Source: Deltaproteobacteria bacterium (GTDB lineage Bacteria; UBA10199; JACPAL01). Taken from it: a DNA stretch of 64,000 bases. Under the pieces are notes generated by a model. The model did not search any database. It was not told the origin of the DNA and worked only from the letters and a program-made list of their open reading frames with translations. Every line of letters begins with the position of its first letter. The stretch's first letter is position 1. A program made the translations under genes and the position numbers. Location: positions 186,001 through 250,000 of the forward strand of contig JACPAK010000003.1 in NCBI GenBank assembly GCA_016180845.1, written 5' to 3'. Below are positions 1 through 8,923 of this stretch, piece after piece.

Positions 1-1671
1 CCCCTTCTCGGCCTTTTCTTTTTCTTCCAATTTTTCCGGAGGGAGCAGCGCCGACAAGACCTGATGAGCGGTGATTCGACCGTAGCCGATCATTGTTAAC
101 AGGTGATCAAGATTTTTTAATCCTTTCTCCTCCATGAATTTTTTGATCTCACTCCCCTTCGAGACAGTCGGGTAATCAAGACTGAATCGTTCAAGCTCCC
201 TCATCAGGATTTCATGCCCGAGCGACGTGGCCCGCTCCCGCTGCTCCTCACGAATGAACTGACGGATCTTCGCCTTCGCACGAGAGGTTCGAACAAACTT
301 GAGCCAATCCTTGGACGGCTTGTGTCCCTGGCTCGTCCGAACGTCGACAGAGTCACCACTCTTTAATTGATAACGGAGCGGAACCATCCGCCCATTCACA
401 CGCGCCCCGACGCATTGATGCCCAACATCGGTATGAACCGCATAGGCAAAATCGACAGGGGTCGAACCCCGCGGGAGCTCCTTCAGATCCCCTTTGGGGG
501 TGAAGACATAAACGTCCGACGCAAAGAGATCGAGCTTGACGGTATCCAGATATTCTGCCGGATCCGACAACTCCTTCTGCCACTCCATAAAACGACGGAT
601 CCAACGAAACTTGACCTCATCTTTGATGTCGATTTCGCCCCCTTCTTTATAATTCCAGTGAGAGGCGATCCCCATTTCGGCAATCTCATCCATTTCTTTG
701 GTGCGGATCTGAAACTCCACCCGCTGCCCTTGGGGTCCAACGACTGTTGTGTGAAGAGACTGATAATTATTCGTTTTGGGCATCCCGATATAATCCTTGA
801 AACGACCTGGAACCGGACGCCACAGGGAATGGATAATACCGAGCGCCTCATAGCACTGAGAAATTGTGGGAACGACAAGCCGGAAGGCGATAAGATCGTA
901 GACCTGGTCGAATTCGATCTGCTGTTCCTGCATCTTCTGATAAATACTGTAGGGTTGTTTGAGCCGTGTCCTGATTTCCAGTTTCAGATTGTATTCTGCC
1001 ATTTTTTCTAAAACGATTTTCTCGATCTGTTCGATAAAAGAGCCGCTCTTTTCCTTGAGTTCTTGGACCTTGCTGTTCAAGTCTTTCCAGACATCCGGTT
1101 TGAGATGCTTCAGACAAAGATTGTCGAGCTCACCCTTGATCCCCTCCATCCCCAAGCGACCGGCAATCGGCGCGTAGATCTCAAGAGTCTCTTCCGCAAT
1201 CCGGATCTGTTTTTCCTCCGGAAGATGCTCCAGGGTCCTCATATTATGGAGGCGATCGGCCAGCTTCACGAGAATCACACGAATATCCTCTGCCATCGCC
1301 ATAAACATTTTTCTGAAATTTTCTGCCTGACGCTGTTCTTTGGAGACAAAGTTAATTTTGGAAAGCTTCGTGACGCCATCAACAAGTCTTGCGATCGCAG
1401 GACCGAAAAGATCACGGACCTCTTCGATCGTTGCCAGAGTATCCTCTACGGTATCGTGCAAGAGCCCTGTCGCGATCGAAGGGGCATCCAGATGCATCTT
1501 GGAGAGAATATCAGCGACCTCCAGCGGGTGAACGAGATAAGGCTCCCCTGAACGACGAAGCTGTCCATGATGAACCTTCGCCGAGTAGACATACGCCTTT
1601 CGAATCAGATCGAGGTCGGCTTGGGGATTGTAGCGGTGAATATCATCGAGAATATTTTCAAGGCGAATCAT
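1..1671 (-). CDS. rel: Bifunctional (p)ppGpp synthetase/hydrolase, 3' end cut by window
   Basis: RelA/SpoT-family enzyme that makes and degrades (p)ppGpp in the stringent response; 557 codons are visible and the C-terminal regulatory part lies beyond the left edge. Read on the minus strand, the HD hydrolase domain covers about residues 25-180, with His35, His72-Asp73, Glu76-Asp77 and Asn143 of the metal site present. The synthetase domain (about 235-345) has KQPYSIYQKM, GRFKDYIGMPK (290-293 RFKD), YQSLHT and EFQIRT. The RxKD motif, rather than ExDD, is the signature of bifunctional Rel enzymes. A TGS domain follows (about 385-445). The ATG overlaps the gmk stop codon in an ATGA arrangement, so the two are probably translationally coupled. 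No rpoZ lies between gmk and rel, unlike in many proteobacteria. Assignment is secure. Confidence 0.96.
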   Translation of the reverse strand, partial: MIRLENILDDIHRYNPQADLDLIRKAYVYSAKVHHGQLRRSGEPYLVHPLEVADILSKMHLDAPSIATGLLHDTVEDTLATIEEVRDLFGPAIARLVDGVTKLSKINFVSKEQRQAENFRKMFMAMAEDIRVILVKLADRLHNMRTLEHLPEEKQIRIAEETLEIYAPIAGRLGMEGIKGELDNLCLKHLKPDVWKDLNSKVQELKEKSGSFIEQIEKIVLEKMAEYNLKLEIRTRLKQPYSIYQKMQEQQIEFDQVYDLIAFRLVVPTISQCYEALGIIHSLWRPVPGRFKDYIGMPKTNNYQSLHTTVVGPQGQRVEFQIRTKEMDEIAEMGIASHWNYKEGGEIDIKDEVKFRWIRRFMEWQKELSDPAEYLDTVKLDLFASDVYVFTPKGDLKELPRGSTPVDFAYAVHTDVGHQCVGARVNGRMVPLRYQLKSGDSVDVRTSQGHKPSKDWLKFVRTSRAKAKIRQFIREEQRERATSLGHEILMRELERFSLDYPTVSKGSEIKKFMEEKGLKNLDHLLTMIGYGRITAHQVLSALLPPEKLEEKEKAEKG

Positions 1672-2246
1672 TGAGTGCTCTCCGCCCGCCGCTCCTGAAT
1701 AATCCGCTTCACCTCGGCTACGGCGTGGTCAAGATCATCATTTATGATAACATAATCAAATTGGTCTTGCTGCTTTAGTTCTTCCTCGGCCGCCGTGAGC
1801 CTTCGACGCAAGGATTCGTCTTTTTCTGATTTTCGCCCTTTAAGTCGCTGTTCGAGAATATCATGGGAAGGAGGCCTTAGAAAGATGAGACAACTCTCAG
1901 GAAAATCACGCTTGATCGTCAGGGCTCCACGCGTATCAATGTCAAAAAGGAGATCCTTGCCGGCACGGATCGCCTCTTCAAGGAGCCGTCTCTGGGTTCC
2001 ATAAAAAAAACCATGGAGCTCCTGCCATTCATACAGCTCACCCTGTTCACGCATTTTAAGAAATGTTTCCTGATCAACAAAATGATAATCGATTCCTTCC
2101 CTCTCTCCCGCTCTTTTTGGCCGAGTTGTTACGGAAATAGATCCGACGATCCCTACAAGTTCGGAGAGAATCCTCTTACAGATGGTGGTCTTACCCGTCC
2201 CCGAAGGGGCCGAGATCGCAAAGAAAATCCCTTTTTTGGAAACCAT
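1668..2246 (-). CDS. gmk: Guanylate kinase
   Basis: Converts GMP to GDP with ATP in the cytoplasm, feeding GTP and (p)ppGpp pools. The 192-residue length is normal. The P-loop SGTGKTT is at about residues 15-21 and the GMP-binding segment SVTTRPKRAGEREGIDYHFV follows at about 38-57. The LID/C-terminal region keeps the basic residues expected (RLKGRKSEKDESLRRR). It starts 7 bases after the yicC stop and its stop overlaps the rel start by 4 bases, so it sits inside one leftward operon: skp, Trm112-FHA, yicC, gmk, rel. Pairing with rel links GMP phosphorylation and alarmone synthesis. Secure. Confidence 0.97.
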   Translation of the reverse strand: MVSKKGIFFAISAPSGTGKTTICKRILSELVGIVGSISVTTRPKRAGEREGIDYHFVDQETFLKMREQGELYEWQELHGFFYGTQRRLLEEAIRAGKDLLFDIDTRGALTIKRDFPESCLIFLRPPSHDILEQRLKGRKSEKDESLRRRLTAAEEELKQQDQFDYVIINDDLDHAVAEVKRIIQERRAESTQ

Positions 2247-2253
2247 GCCTCAT

Positions 2254-3111
2254 TCACTCAACGTTTTGAATCTGTTCGCGTATCTTTTCGACTTCCGCCT
2301 TGAATTCAATCACCCGATGAACTGCTGTCGCCCCCTGGATCTTGGACCCGATGGTGTTAATCTCCCGAAAGATCTCCTGAGCCAGAAAATCCAGCTTTCT
2401 CCCGATCGGTTCTGTCGTCCGAAGCGTCTCATGAAACTGGTGGAGATGGCTTCGGAGCCTCACAATCTCCTCGGTGACATCCGACCTCTGGGCAATAGAA
2501 GCAGCCTCCCCCACCACTCTTTCGCTTGGGACAGTCCCCATCTGCTTCATCCGGACCGCCAAACGTTTTTCCTGCTCACCCTGGGAACGACGGGCATCGC
2601 GCTCGAGTTGATTCACCAAAAAATTTAACCGGCTCAGACGATGACGAAACCACTGGATCAGATTTTTCCCCTCTCGAGCCCGCATCTTCTCAAGTCCTTC
2701 CAGGGCCTGCTGAACAACCTGCAAAAGTTTTTTCCGTGCCTCTCCATGATCCTCTTGAGCAAGGGGCTGCTGGGCGTAGAGGCTACGAAAGGCTAGGACC
2801 TCGGAGAGTCCGATCTTCCCTGAAAGACCGAGCTCCTTTTGGATCTGACTCAGCAGTTGATAACAACGTTTGGCCAGCTCCTTCTCCAGGCGATCACGAT
2901 CGACAGACTCTTCCTTGATAAAAACATCAAACTTCCCACGCGAGCATCGACGGCGAATGGCGGTCGCCACATCCTGCTCAAGCAACGCAAAACGCCCCGG
3001 CAATCGGATATTCGTCTCCAGATAACGATGATTGACGGAGCGGATCTCGGCCTTGATATGGGAAAGACCAACCCGCCCTTTCGCCGAACCATGTCCAGTC
3101 ATTGATAACAT
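2254..3111 (-). CDS. yicC: YicC/YloC-family endoribonuclease
   Basis: Member of the YicC family; E. coli YicC is an endoribonuclease acting on RNA, including the small RNA RyhB. The typical N-terminus MLSMTGHGSAKG is present. The C-terminus has the family signature RSHLHQFHETL followed by GRKLDFLAQEIFREINTIGSK, which is the conserved catalytic-domain end (DUF1732). Length 285 residues is usual (about 290). A start three codons later is possible, but the first ATG matches the family. It lies immediately before gmk, the common neighbour of yicC in many bacteria, and 3 bases after the Trm112-FHA gene. Confidence 0.95.
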   Translation of the reverse strand: MLSMTGHGSAKGRVGLSHIKAEIRSVNHRYLETNIRLPGRFALLEQDVATAIRRRCSRGKFDVFIKEESVDRDRLEKELAKRCYQLLSQIQKELGLSGKIGLSEVLAFRSLYAQQPLAQEDHGEARKKLLQVVQQALEGLEKMRAREGKNLIQWFRHRLSRLNFLVNQLERDARRSQGEQEKRLAVRMKQMGTVPSERVVGEAASIAQRSDVTEEIVRLRSHLHQFHETLRTTEPIGRKLDFLAQEIFREINTIGSKIQGATAVHRVIEFKAEVEKIREQIQNVE

Positions 3112-3114
3112 AAT

Positions 3115-3777
3115 TTATTCCTCGAGACGTAATTTGGTCGAACCAAGTGCGACGATATCCCCTTTTTTCAGAAGCTTCGATTCAATCTCCACCCCGGCAA
3201 CGAAGGTCCCATTCTTGCTCACAAGATCGAGGATACCGACTCCCGATTCTCCGTAAAAAATCATCGCGTGCAAACGTGAAATCGCATCGTCCTTGAGATA
3301 GATATCTTTTTTCCTCCGAAAAGTCCCGAGGGTCTCTCCCTGTGCCTCCCTCGTTTTCCCCTCTGTCGAAGCTCCTTTTTTGTATTGACGGGCAATATAA
3401 TTCATCACCAGCTTTTTGGAAAAATCATCGAGGGTCACGGCGGATTCAACACTCATGACCTTCGTCTTTTCAGCATCATCCAAAGAACGCCCGACCGCTC
3501 GGCAGGTCCCGTAGTCAACCTCTATCACTTCTCCCTTGTTGCTCCCCTCCACAATAGTAAACCTGCGGGGCGGGTAACCTTCCGAAATCTCCTCTCCAAC
3601 CCCTCCCCTCTCAGAGTCCGAGTCCGCCTCTTCAGGCAAGAGAATAGGAACCCCTTTACGAATCGGATAGGTCAGATGACATGAGGAACAGACAAGCCCC
3701 TTTCCACCTGCCCCGGACACTAATCCTCCTTTGCATCGAGGACAGGCCAAAATAGAAAGAAGCTCTTGGGAAATCAT
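3115..3777 (-). CDS. Trm112-like zinc ribbon fused to FHA domain
   Basis: Two recognisable parts in one 220-residue protein. Residues 1-50 are a Trm112/UPF0434 domain: LLSILACPRCKG, then VCSSCHLTYPIRKGVPILL, with Cys12, Cys15, Cys30 and Cys33 forming a zinc knuckle. The C-terminus (about 164-220) is the second half of an FHA phosphothreonine-binding domain: AISRLHAMI and SKNGTFVAG are the classic S/R-H and N-G motifs. The first FHA half (GEVIEVDYGTCRAVGRS, about 80-96) is separated from the rest by about 55 extra residues containing DDFSKKLVMNYIARQ. The start is fused head to tail with the upstream skp stop (TAAATG). Trm112 proteins usually activate methyltransferases; FHA modules read phospho-Thr. 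Function of the fusion is unknown to me. Confidence 0.82.
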   Translation of the reverse strand: MISQELLSILACPRCKGGLVSGAGGKGLVCSSCHLTYPIRKGVPILLPEEADSDSERGGVGEEISEGYPPRRFTIVEGSNKGEVIEVDYGTCRAVGRSLDDAEKTKVMSVESAVTLDDFSKKLVMNYIARQYKKGASTEGKTREAQGETLGTFRRKKDIYLKDDAISRLHAMIFYGESGVGILDLVSKNGTFVAGVEIESKLLKKGDIVALGSTKLRLEE

Positions 3778-4317
3778 TTAATTCGTCTTTAGCGGACCTT
3801 TAAAGCGTTTGTTGTAGAGATCTACCACACGGCCCGTCAGGTCTTCCTGACTTTCGGCATAGAGAACGGCATTCTGGGAGGTTTCGACAATGAGGGCATA
3901 CCCCTCTTTTTTCCCGATCTCGCCGCAAATCTCCCTCAGATTTTTAATAATAGCCCCGGTAAACTGGGCCTCTCGCTGGGCAATTTCATTTCTGTAATCC
4001 ATGAAACTTTTTTGGAGCTCCATATATTTCTGTGAAAAACTCTCCTCCTTCGATCTCATATCCGCCTCAGAGGAGACGAGTCGCTGTTTGTCGAGCTCTT
4101 CGCGAAGTTTCTTGAGCTGGTCCTGTTGGAGATCGAGCTTTTTCTGCTTCGCCTCAAAATCCTTCTTGAGCTCGTCCTTCGCCTTCTTCGCCTGATCGAC
4201 CTCATTAATGGCCCTTTGAAAATCAACAACGGCGATCTTCAGCGCCGCTTCAGCAAAGGCGTTCTGAAAGAGAAGTGAGAAGACAAGCAGTGATCCAATA
4301 AGGATTGGTTTGCGCAT
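3778..4317 (-). CDS. skp: OmpH/Skp-family periplasmic chaperone
   Basis: Periplasmic holdase-type protein of the Skp/OmpH family, which escorts unfolded outer-membrane proteins. A Sec signal peptide (MRKPILIGSLLVFSLLFQNAFA, cleavage near residue 22) precedes KIAVVDFQRAINEVDQAK, the family-typical first strand. A long, highly charged coiled coil (about 45-115) forms the tentacle arms, and the C-terminal part returns to the core (YALIVETSQNAVLYA). Length 179 is typical. A strong Shine-Dalgarno (TTAGGAGG) is 9 bases upstream of the ATG. It is the first gene of the leftward operon, which is unusual since skp more often follows bamA; no bamA or lpx genes are visible here. Confidence 0.92.
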   Translation of the reverse strand: MRKPILIGSLLVFSLLFQNAFAEAALKIAVVDFQRAINEVDQAKKAKDELKKDFEAKQKKLDLQQDQLKKLREELDKQRLVSSEADMRSKEESFSQKYMELQKSFMDYRNEIAQREAQFTGAIIKNLREICGEIGKKEGYALIVETSQNAVLYAESQEDLTGRVVDLYNKRFKGPLKTN

Positions 4318-4350
4318 GACTAGTTCCTCCTAAAGTTGGGTTACACCTTT

Positions 4351-4380
4351 TATATAGTGCGCAGGTCTTTGAAAAAACAA
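4351..4380 (-). promoter_or_regulatory. Sigma-70-like promoter for skp operon
   Basis: Reading the minus strand, TTGTTT (4380-4375), an 18-base spacer and TATATA (4356-4351) precede the Shine-Dalgarno and ATG of skp. Prediction from pattern only; both hexamers are imperfect. Confidence 0.5.
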
Positions 4381-4432
4381 GGAGAATATTGTTCTTGATT
4401 CCCCCCTCACAAGATGAATTTATGCTGAAATC

Positions 4433-5500
4433 ATGACTTTCCGTTGTGGCATTGTTGGGCTTCCAAACGTCGGGAAATCGACAATCTTTAATGCGTTGAC
4501 CGCTGCGGGGGTTGCAGCGGAGAATTTTCCCTTCTGCACGATTGAACCGAACATCGGTGTCGTCCCCCTCCCTGATGAACGACTCGAAAAAATAGCGGCC
4601 CTTTTCAAGCCTCAGAAGGTGACACCGACAGCGGTCAACTTCGTCGACATTGCCGGCCTTGTCGAGGGGGCCTCAAAAGGGGAAGGCCTTGGGAATCAGT
4701 TCCTCGCCCATATCCGCGAAGTTGACGCGATCGTTCATGTCGTTCGTTGTTTTGAAGACCCAAACGTCATCCATGTCCATGGCAAGGTCGATCCGGTTCG
4801 GGATGTGAGCGTGATCGAAACAGAGCTGATGCTCGCCGACCTCGATGCAATGACCAAGAGGATTCAGAAGATTGAGAAACAGGCGAAGACAGGAAACAAA
4901 GAAGCGGCGGAGCTTCTCCCTCTCTATCAAAAAATTGAAAAGGAACTGGGCGAAGGGAAAGCCCCCCGAACGGCCCCAAAAAATCTTTTTCTGCTCTCAT
5001 CAAAACCGGTCCTGTATGCCGCGAACGTTTCTGAAACGGAAATCCTGACGCCGCCTCCCGCCGTGAAGGAGCTTCAAGCAATTGCCGCCAAGGAGGGAGC
5101 GGAGGTGGTGATCATCAGCGGCAAGATCGAGGCGGAGATCTCGGAACTTTCCGGTGATGAGAAGCTCACTTTTTTAAAAGAGGTAGGGCTTAAGGAGTCT
5201 GGACTCAACCAACTGGCGCGCGCCGGCTACAAACTCCTCAAACTGATCACCTTCTTCACCGCAGGGCCGACAGAGGTGCGGGCCTGGACAATCCCTCAAG
5301 GGACAAAGGCCCCTCAAGCGGCCGGCACGATCCACTCTGATTTTGAGAAGGGGTTTATCCGGGCAGAGTGTTACCACTACCACGATCTCATCTCACTCGG
5401 TTCCGAGGTCAAGGTGCGTGAGGCGGGAAAGATGCGACTCGAGGGGAAGGATTACACGATCCAGGATGGAGATATTCTGTTTTTCAGGTTTAATGTGTAG
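4433..5500 (+). CDS. ychF: Ribosome-binding ATPase YchF (OLA1)
   Basis: Obg-superfamily P-loop protein that binds 70S ribosomes and hydrolyses ATP. G1 GLPNVGKST is at residues 8-16, the switch II region is [20 protein letters not shown], and the specificity motif is NVSE in place of NKxD, which gives ATP over GTP preference. A C-terminal TGS domain ends [16 protein letters not shown], the invariant family tail. Length 355 compares with about 363 usual. There is no Shine-Dalgarno before the ATG; a -10-like TATGCT (4421-4426) lies 6 bases upstream, so the mRNA may be leaderless. It is divergent from skp and its end abuts the convergent delta-60 gene by one base. Confidence 0.97.
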   Translation: MTFRCGIVGLPNVGKSTIFNALTAAGVAAENFPFCTIEPNIGVVPLPDERLEKIAALFKPQKVTPTAVNFVDIAGLVEGASKGEGLGNQFLAHIREVDAIVHVVRCFEDPNVIHVHGKVDPVRDVSVIETELMLADLDAMTKRIQKIEKQAKTGNKEAAELLPLYQKIEKELGEGKAPRTAPKNLFLLSSKPVLYAANVSETEILTPPPAVKELQAIAAKEGAEVVIISGKIEAEISELSGDEKLTFLKEVGLKESGLNQLARAGYKLLKLITFFTAGPTEVRAWTIPQGTKAPQAAGTIHSDFEKGFIRAECYHYHDLISLGSEVKVREAGKMRLEGKDYTIQDGDILFFRFNV

Positions 5501-5501
5501 G

Positions 5502-7604
5502 TTAAGATTTCTTTCGAAAAATCTCTTTCAAACTGATCAGGAACAGTGGAATTGAGGCGAGGAAAATGAAAAGGATGTCTTGAGAGCTTGCAGCGACTCC
5601 CGGCACAAAGCTGCACCCTCCGCCGCTTCCCTCTCCCCCTGCAGCGGGATCATCGGCAATATCAAACGATCGGCGTTGACGATGTTCATCGGGAGGTGGG
5701 GGGGAACCGTCACCATCAGGATCATCTGCAGGATCATCGTCAGGATCATCGGCGGGAGGGTCATCGGGGTCGTCATCAGGAACATCCACGTCATCGATCG
5801 TGACCGATTTCGTTTTGGTACTATTGATCAGATTAATATCAAAGCTGCTGCTTCTTGCCGTAGCGCTACAGGTTAATGTCCCGGAAGCGGGCGACTTCAC
5901 CACCAAATCCAGTTTGATCTCCGGATCACCGACCCGGATATTCGGCAGTGGACAGGTGATGACCGTTTCGCTCCCTTCTTGGGCAGAGATGCAACCACTC
6001 ACATTAGAAGAGACAAACTCCACCGTCATCGAGAAACGACTTGTAACCCTTACATTCTGTGCGAGGTCACCGGATTGATTGACATGGGAAGTTGTGAAGG
6101 TCAGATCTTTTCCTTTCACGACACGTTCGAAATTCGATGTGAGAGCGGTCATGTCCAGATCCGAAGAATCCTGGGCCCAAACCCTCGCCACGGCAAACCG
6201 ATCCTCATTCACGGCATGAGAAAAGCCTCCAACGACAATCCGACCATCCGGCTGAAGAACAGCATCATGATAGCCTTGCAAGAAAAGATAGACAGCATCT
6301 TCTTCCTCTTCGAACTGGTTTGTAGTCCCCAAAGGAATCGTGACCACCCCATCAGTATCAAAAGTGGTATCAATAGCCCCAGTGTCTCCATGAAATCTCG
6401 TGACGATAAACTCCAAGGGACGGGTCTCGACAGCCCCACTCGTCAGTGAATAGCCGGTCACGACAATCTTTCCATCGGACGGCTGGACCGCAAGACCGCC
6501 TCCAATAATCCATTTGTTGGTCAAACTCCTGAAGATCACCCCATCTTGTGTGGTGCTCCCGTTATCAAATGTCGGATCCGGATCGCCCTCAGTATCATAC
6601 CGAGCGACAAACAGATCCATCGTGATTGGAGAACTCCCCCCTCCACCGAGGGCTGTCCCACTCACGAGGATCTTTCCATCCGATTGAAAGGCGATCGATT
6701 GGGCACTCCCCCCATGATCCTCAAAAGGGATTGCGACCTTTCCTTGCTCTCCGAAACCCTGGTCCAAGGATCGACAGTCAAGGTCGTTGCATCGGGCAAG
6801 AACCGGGTTAAAGTTGAGAAGTGTACCAGCATCTCCTCCCACAATGACCTTCCCATCCCGGATCGCTATCGAATGGGCCCGCGCACCAACGCCTGTGCTG
6901 CTACCAAAATCAACGAAAAAATAGCCGGAGGTACCGAAGCTGGTGTCCAGGACTCCCCCTGTCGTAAAGCGGGCAAGGGCAAACCGATTCGCTGAGATAA
7001 TAACATTCTCACTTGGGACACCACCCGCTGCCCCCACCGGTGTCGTAAAACCGGCGACGAGAATTTTATCATCGGACTGGAGCGTCAGGGCATTGATACG
7101 CCAATAAGAAAGCTCCCCTGGATCAACGATCTCTTTTCCGTCTCCGGAAAATGTCTCATCGAGCGTCCCACCTATTTTGTAACGAGCGACAACAAATCTG
7201 TCCCGGCTCGTATCCGTATGGCGACAATAACCCCCCACAACAATCTTTCCGTCCGTCTGCAGCACCATCCCCTGAATTCGTTCATCACTACATTCCTCCA
7301 GATTCGTGATCACAGCGCCGTTGGAACCGCTCGGTCCGAACGAAGAGTCGAGGGCCCCATTGACCGTAAATCGGGCCAACGCAAACTGATCGCCGCCATT
7401 CTCTCGGGCATAACCGGCAGTCACAATTTTTCCATCCGATTGAACAGCAACAGAAGTAACGTGGGAATTTCCTGAGTTTACGTTGCTCCGAATCCGTGTC
7501 GTCATCAAACCATCACCGCTAAAGGTCGTATCGAGGGCCCCAGCGACCGCAAAAACGGTAACCGGGAGCAGGAGCAAAATGAATAAAAGATAGATCTTCC
7601 TCAT
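5502..7604 (-). CDS. Secreted delta-60-repeat surface protein with DUF11-like domain and C-terminal anchor
   Basis: About 700 residues. Signal peptide MRKIYLLFILLLLPVTVFA. At least seven delta-60-type repeats follow, each with the pattern LDxxFxxxG and a downstream SDGKI(V/L)V.G segment (examples: GALDTTFSGDG, GTLDETFSGDG, GVLDTSFGTSG, GAIDTTFDTDG). Such repeats form beta-propeller-like structures. Near residues 495-600 is a conserved repeat domain-like stretch (DLDMTALTSNFERVVKGKDL). A low-complexity Asp/Pro segment rich in DDPADDP leads to GGGCSF, a hydrophobic helix (ILFIFLASIPLFLISL) and KEIFRKKS. The Gly-Cys motif, helix and basic tail together resemble tripartite C-terminal sorting signals. 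The ATG at 7604 is preferred over the adjacent TTG. It lies 5 bases after the start predicted from a perfect sigma-54 element. Substrate or partner unknown. Confidence 0.85.
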   Translation of the reverse strand: MRKIYLLFILLLLPVTVFAVAGALDTTFSGDGLMTTRIRSNVNSGNSHVTSVAVQSDGKIVTAGYARENGGDQFALARFTVNGALDSSFGPSGSNGAVITNLEECSDERIQGMVLQTDGKIVVGGYCRHTDTSRDRFVVARYKIGGTLDETFSGDGKEIVDPGELSYWRINALTLQSDDKILVAGFTTPVGAAGGVPSENVIISANRFALARFTTGGVLDTSFGTSGYFFVDFGSSTGVGARAHSIAIRDGKVIVGGDAGTLLNFNPVLARCNDLDCRSLDQGFGEQGKVAIPFEDHGGSAQSIAFQSDGKILVSGTALGGGGSSPITMDLFVARYDTEGDPDPTFDNGSTTQDGVIFRSLTNKWIIGGGLAVQPSDGKIVVTGYSLTSGAVETRPLEFIVTRFHGDTGAIDTTFDTDGVVTIPLGTTNQFEEEEDAVYLFLQGYHDAVLQPDGRIVVGGFSHAVNEDRFAVARVWAQDSSDLDMTALTSNFERVVKGKDLTFTTSHVNQSGDLAQNVRVTSRFSMTVEFVSSNVSGCISAQEGSETVITCPLPNIRVGDPEIKLDLVVKSPASGTLTCSATARSSSFDINLINSTKTKSVTIDDVDVPDDDPDDPPADDPDDDPADDPDGDGSPPPPDEHRQRRSFDIADDPAAGGEGSGGGCSFVPGVAASSQDILFIFLASIPLFLISLKEIFRKKS

Positions 7605-7619
7605 CAATCAGATGAAATC

Positions 7620-7635
7620 TGCAACCGGTGTGCCA
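7620..7635 (-). promoter_or_regulatory. Sigma-54 (-24/-12) promoter for delta-60 protein
   Basis: Minus-strand TGGCAC-ACCGG-TTGCA matches the RpoN consensus TGGCAC-N5-TTGCA at every fixed position. The predicted transcription start, 12 bases past the GC, is about 7609, only 5 bases before the ATG. Confidence 0.8.
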
Positions 7636-7783
7636 TAACAAGGGGTGCCCGACATGATTTTATCTCTATGAAATTGCTTTGTTTTATTTAAAGACCTATT
7701 GGTCACATCGGATTGGTTTGGGATCTCATTGGCAGAAAATGGGGGGCTAAGTCTCCATTTAACTTTACTTAAAAATTTATCGC

Positions 7784-7789
7784 TATAAT
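7784..7789 (+). promoter_or_regulatory. -10 box (TATAAT) for M24 peptidase gene
   Basis: Perfect TATAAT ends 9 bases before the ATG at 7799, with CAAACAAAA between and no Shine-Dalgarno. No convincing -35 is seen (AACTTT at 17 bases). This implies a leader of about 0-3 bases. Confidence 0.5.
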
Positions 7790-7798
7790 CAAACAAAA

Positions 7799-8923
7799 AT
7801 GTCTAAAAAGGCCAAACTCATCATCGCGAACTCCGAAAATTGCTCTGATCTCTACTGGGCCACCCGTTTTTTTGTCCCTGACCCGATCATCTTTTTTGAA
7901 ATCGGGGGGAAGAAGAGACTCATCGCCTCGGATCTCGAATACGGCCGCGCAAAAAAAGAGGCCTCTGTGGATCAAGTGATTTCTTATTCACAATATCAGA
8001 AAAAACTTCGGAGAAACGGGGCGAACAAGATCCAGGAACTCGACATCCTCGATGCCCTTCTAAAAGAGGAAAGGGTGCGCGAGATCGAGGTCCCTTCTTA
8101 TTTTCCGATTCGTTATGCCGAGGCATTGAGGCAGAGGAAATACCGACTTCGGCCGTTGCCTGATCCATTTTTTCCCGAAAGACAATTCAAGACAAAGGCG
8201 GAAAAAAACGAGATTGTGAAGAGCCTGCGGGCGACAGAAAGGGCAATTCAATTCGCCATCGAAACGATCCAGAAGACACGAGTTCGATCCAAAAAACTTT
8301 ATCTCGGCGGTACCGTTCTCACGAGTGAGCTTCTTCGGAAGATGATGGAACTCAAGATGATGGAGGAGGGGTATCTCGGTCGCCACACCATCGTCGCCTG
8401 TGGCCGTCAGGCGGCGGATCCACACTGCATCGGTACCGGACCTCTTTACGCCAATCAATCGATCGTCCTCGATGTCTTTCCGAAATCGACTAAAAGCGGT
8501 TTCTACGGTGACATCTCACGCACCGTCATCAAAGGGAGGGCCTCTGACCGACTCAAAGAGATGTATCACGCGGTCCAGTCAGCACAGAAAAAGGGGATCT
8601 CCATGATCCGTCACAGAATCGACGGATCGAAGGTCCACCAGGCGGTTCAGCAAACAATGGAATCAAAAGGATTCAGGACAGGTTATCGAAATGGCAGACC
8701 GGAAGGTTTCATCCACAGCACCGGTCATGGCCTTGGGCTTGATATCCACGAGCCTCCCCGCATCAGTCGGTTGCCGGAAATCTTGAAAAAAGGGACTGTC
8801 GTAACGGTCGAACCGGGTCTATATTACGAAAAAATCGGGGGGATCAGGATCGAAGATGTCGTTTATGTCACTGAGAAAGGATGCGAAGTCTTGACGAAAT
8901 TACCGAGACAGTTTGAGGTTTAA
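7799..8923 (+). CDS. M24-family metallopeptidase (Xaa-Pro aminopeptidase-like)
   Basis: Cytoplasmic aminopeptidase P-like enzyme releasing N-terminal residues next to proline, by family. The C-terminal pita-bread domain (about 145-370) contains the two-metal ligands: the aspartates of VLDVFPKSTKSGFYGDISRT, the His of STGHGLGLDIHE, Glu of VEPGLYYEK and Glu of GIRIEDVVYV. The N-terminal creatinase-like domain (1-140) is divergent. Length 374 is normal for PepP/PepQ-type proteins (about 350-440). No signal peptide. The gene stands alone, divergent from the delta-60 gene, with a -10 box very close to the ATG. True substrate preference (Xaa-Pro dipeptide versus longer peptides) cannot be read from sequence. 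Confidence 0.9.
   Translation: MSKKAKLIIANSENCSDLYWATRFFVPDPIIFFEIGGKKRLIASDLEYGRAKKEASVDQVISYSQYQKKLRRNGANKIQELDILDALLKEERVREIEVPSYFPIRYAEALRQRKYRLRPLPDPFFPERQFKTKAEKNEIVKSLRATERAIQFAIETIQKTRVRSKKLYLGGTVLTSELLRKMMELKMMEEGYLGRHTIVACGRQAADPHCIGTGPLYANQSIVLDVFPKSTKSGFYGDISRTVIKGRASDRLKEMYHAVQSAQKKGISMIRHRIDGSKVHQAVQQTMESKGFRTGYRNGRPEGFIHSTGHGLGLDIHEPPRISRLPEILKKGTVVTVEPGLYYEKIGGIRIEDVVYVTEKGCEVLTKLPRQFEV

Noticed and set aside
5690-5800. Short repeated GATCATC-type DNA in the delta-60 gene as a separate repeat element
   Set aside because: It simply encodes the DDPADDP low-complexity linker.
7718-7735. Possible sigma-54 element (TGGGAT-CTCAT-TGGCA) upstream of the M24 peptidase
   Set aside because: GG-N10-GC spacing fits, but the -12 box is TGGC rather than TTGC, and a perfect TATAAT lies closer to the start.
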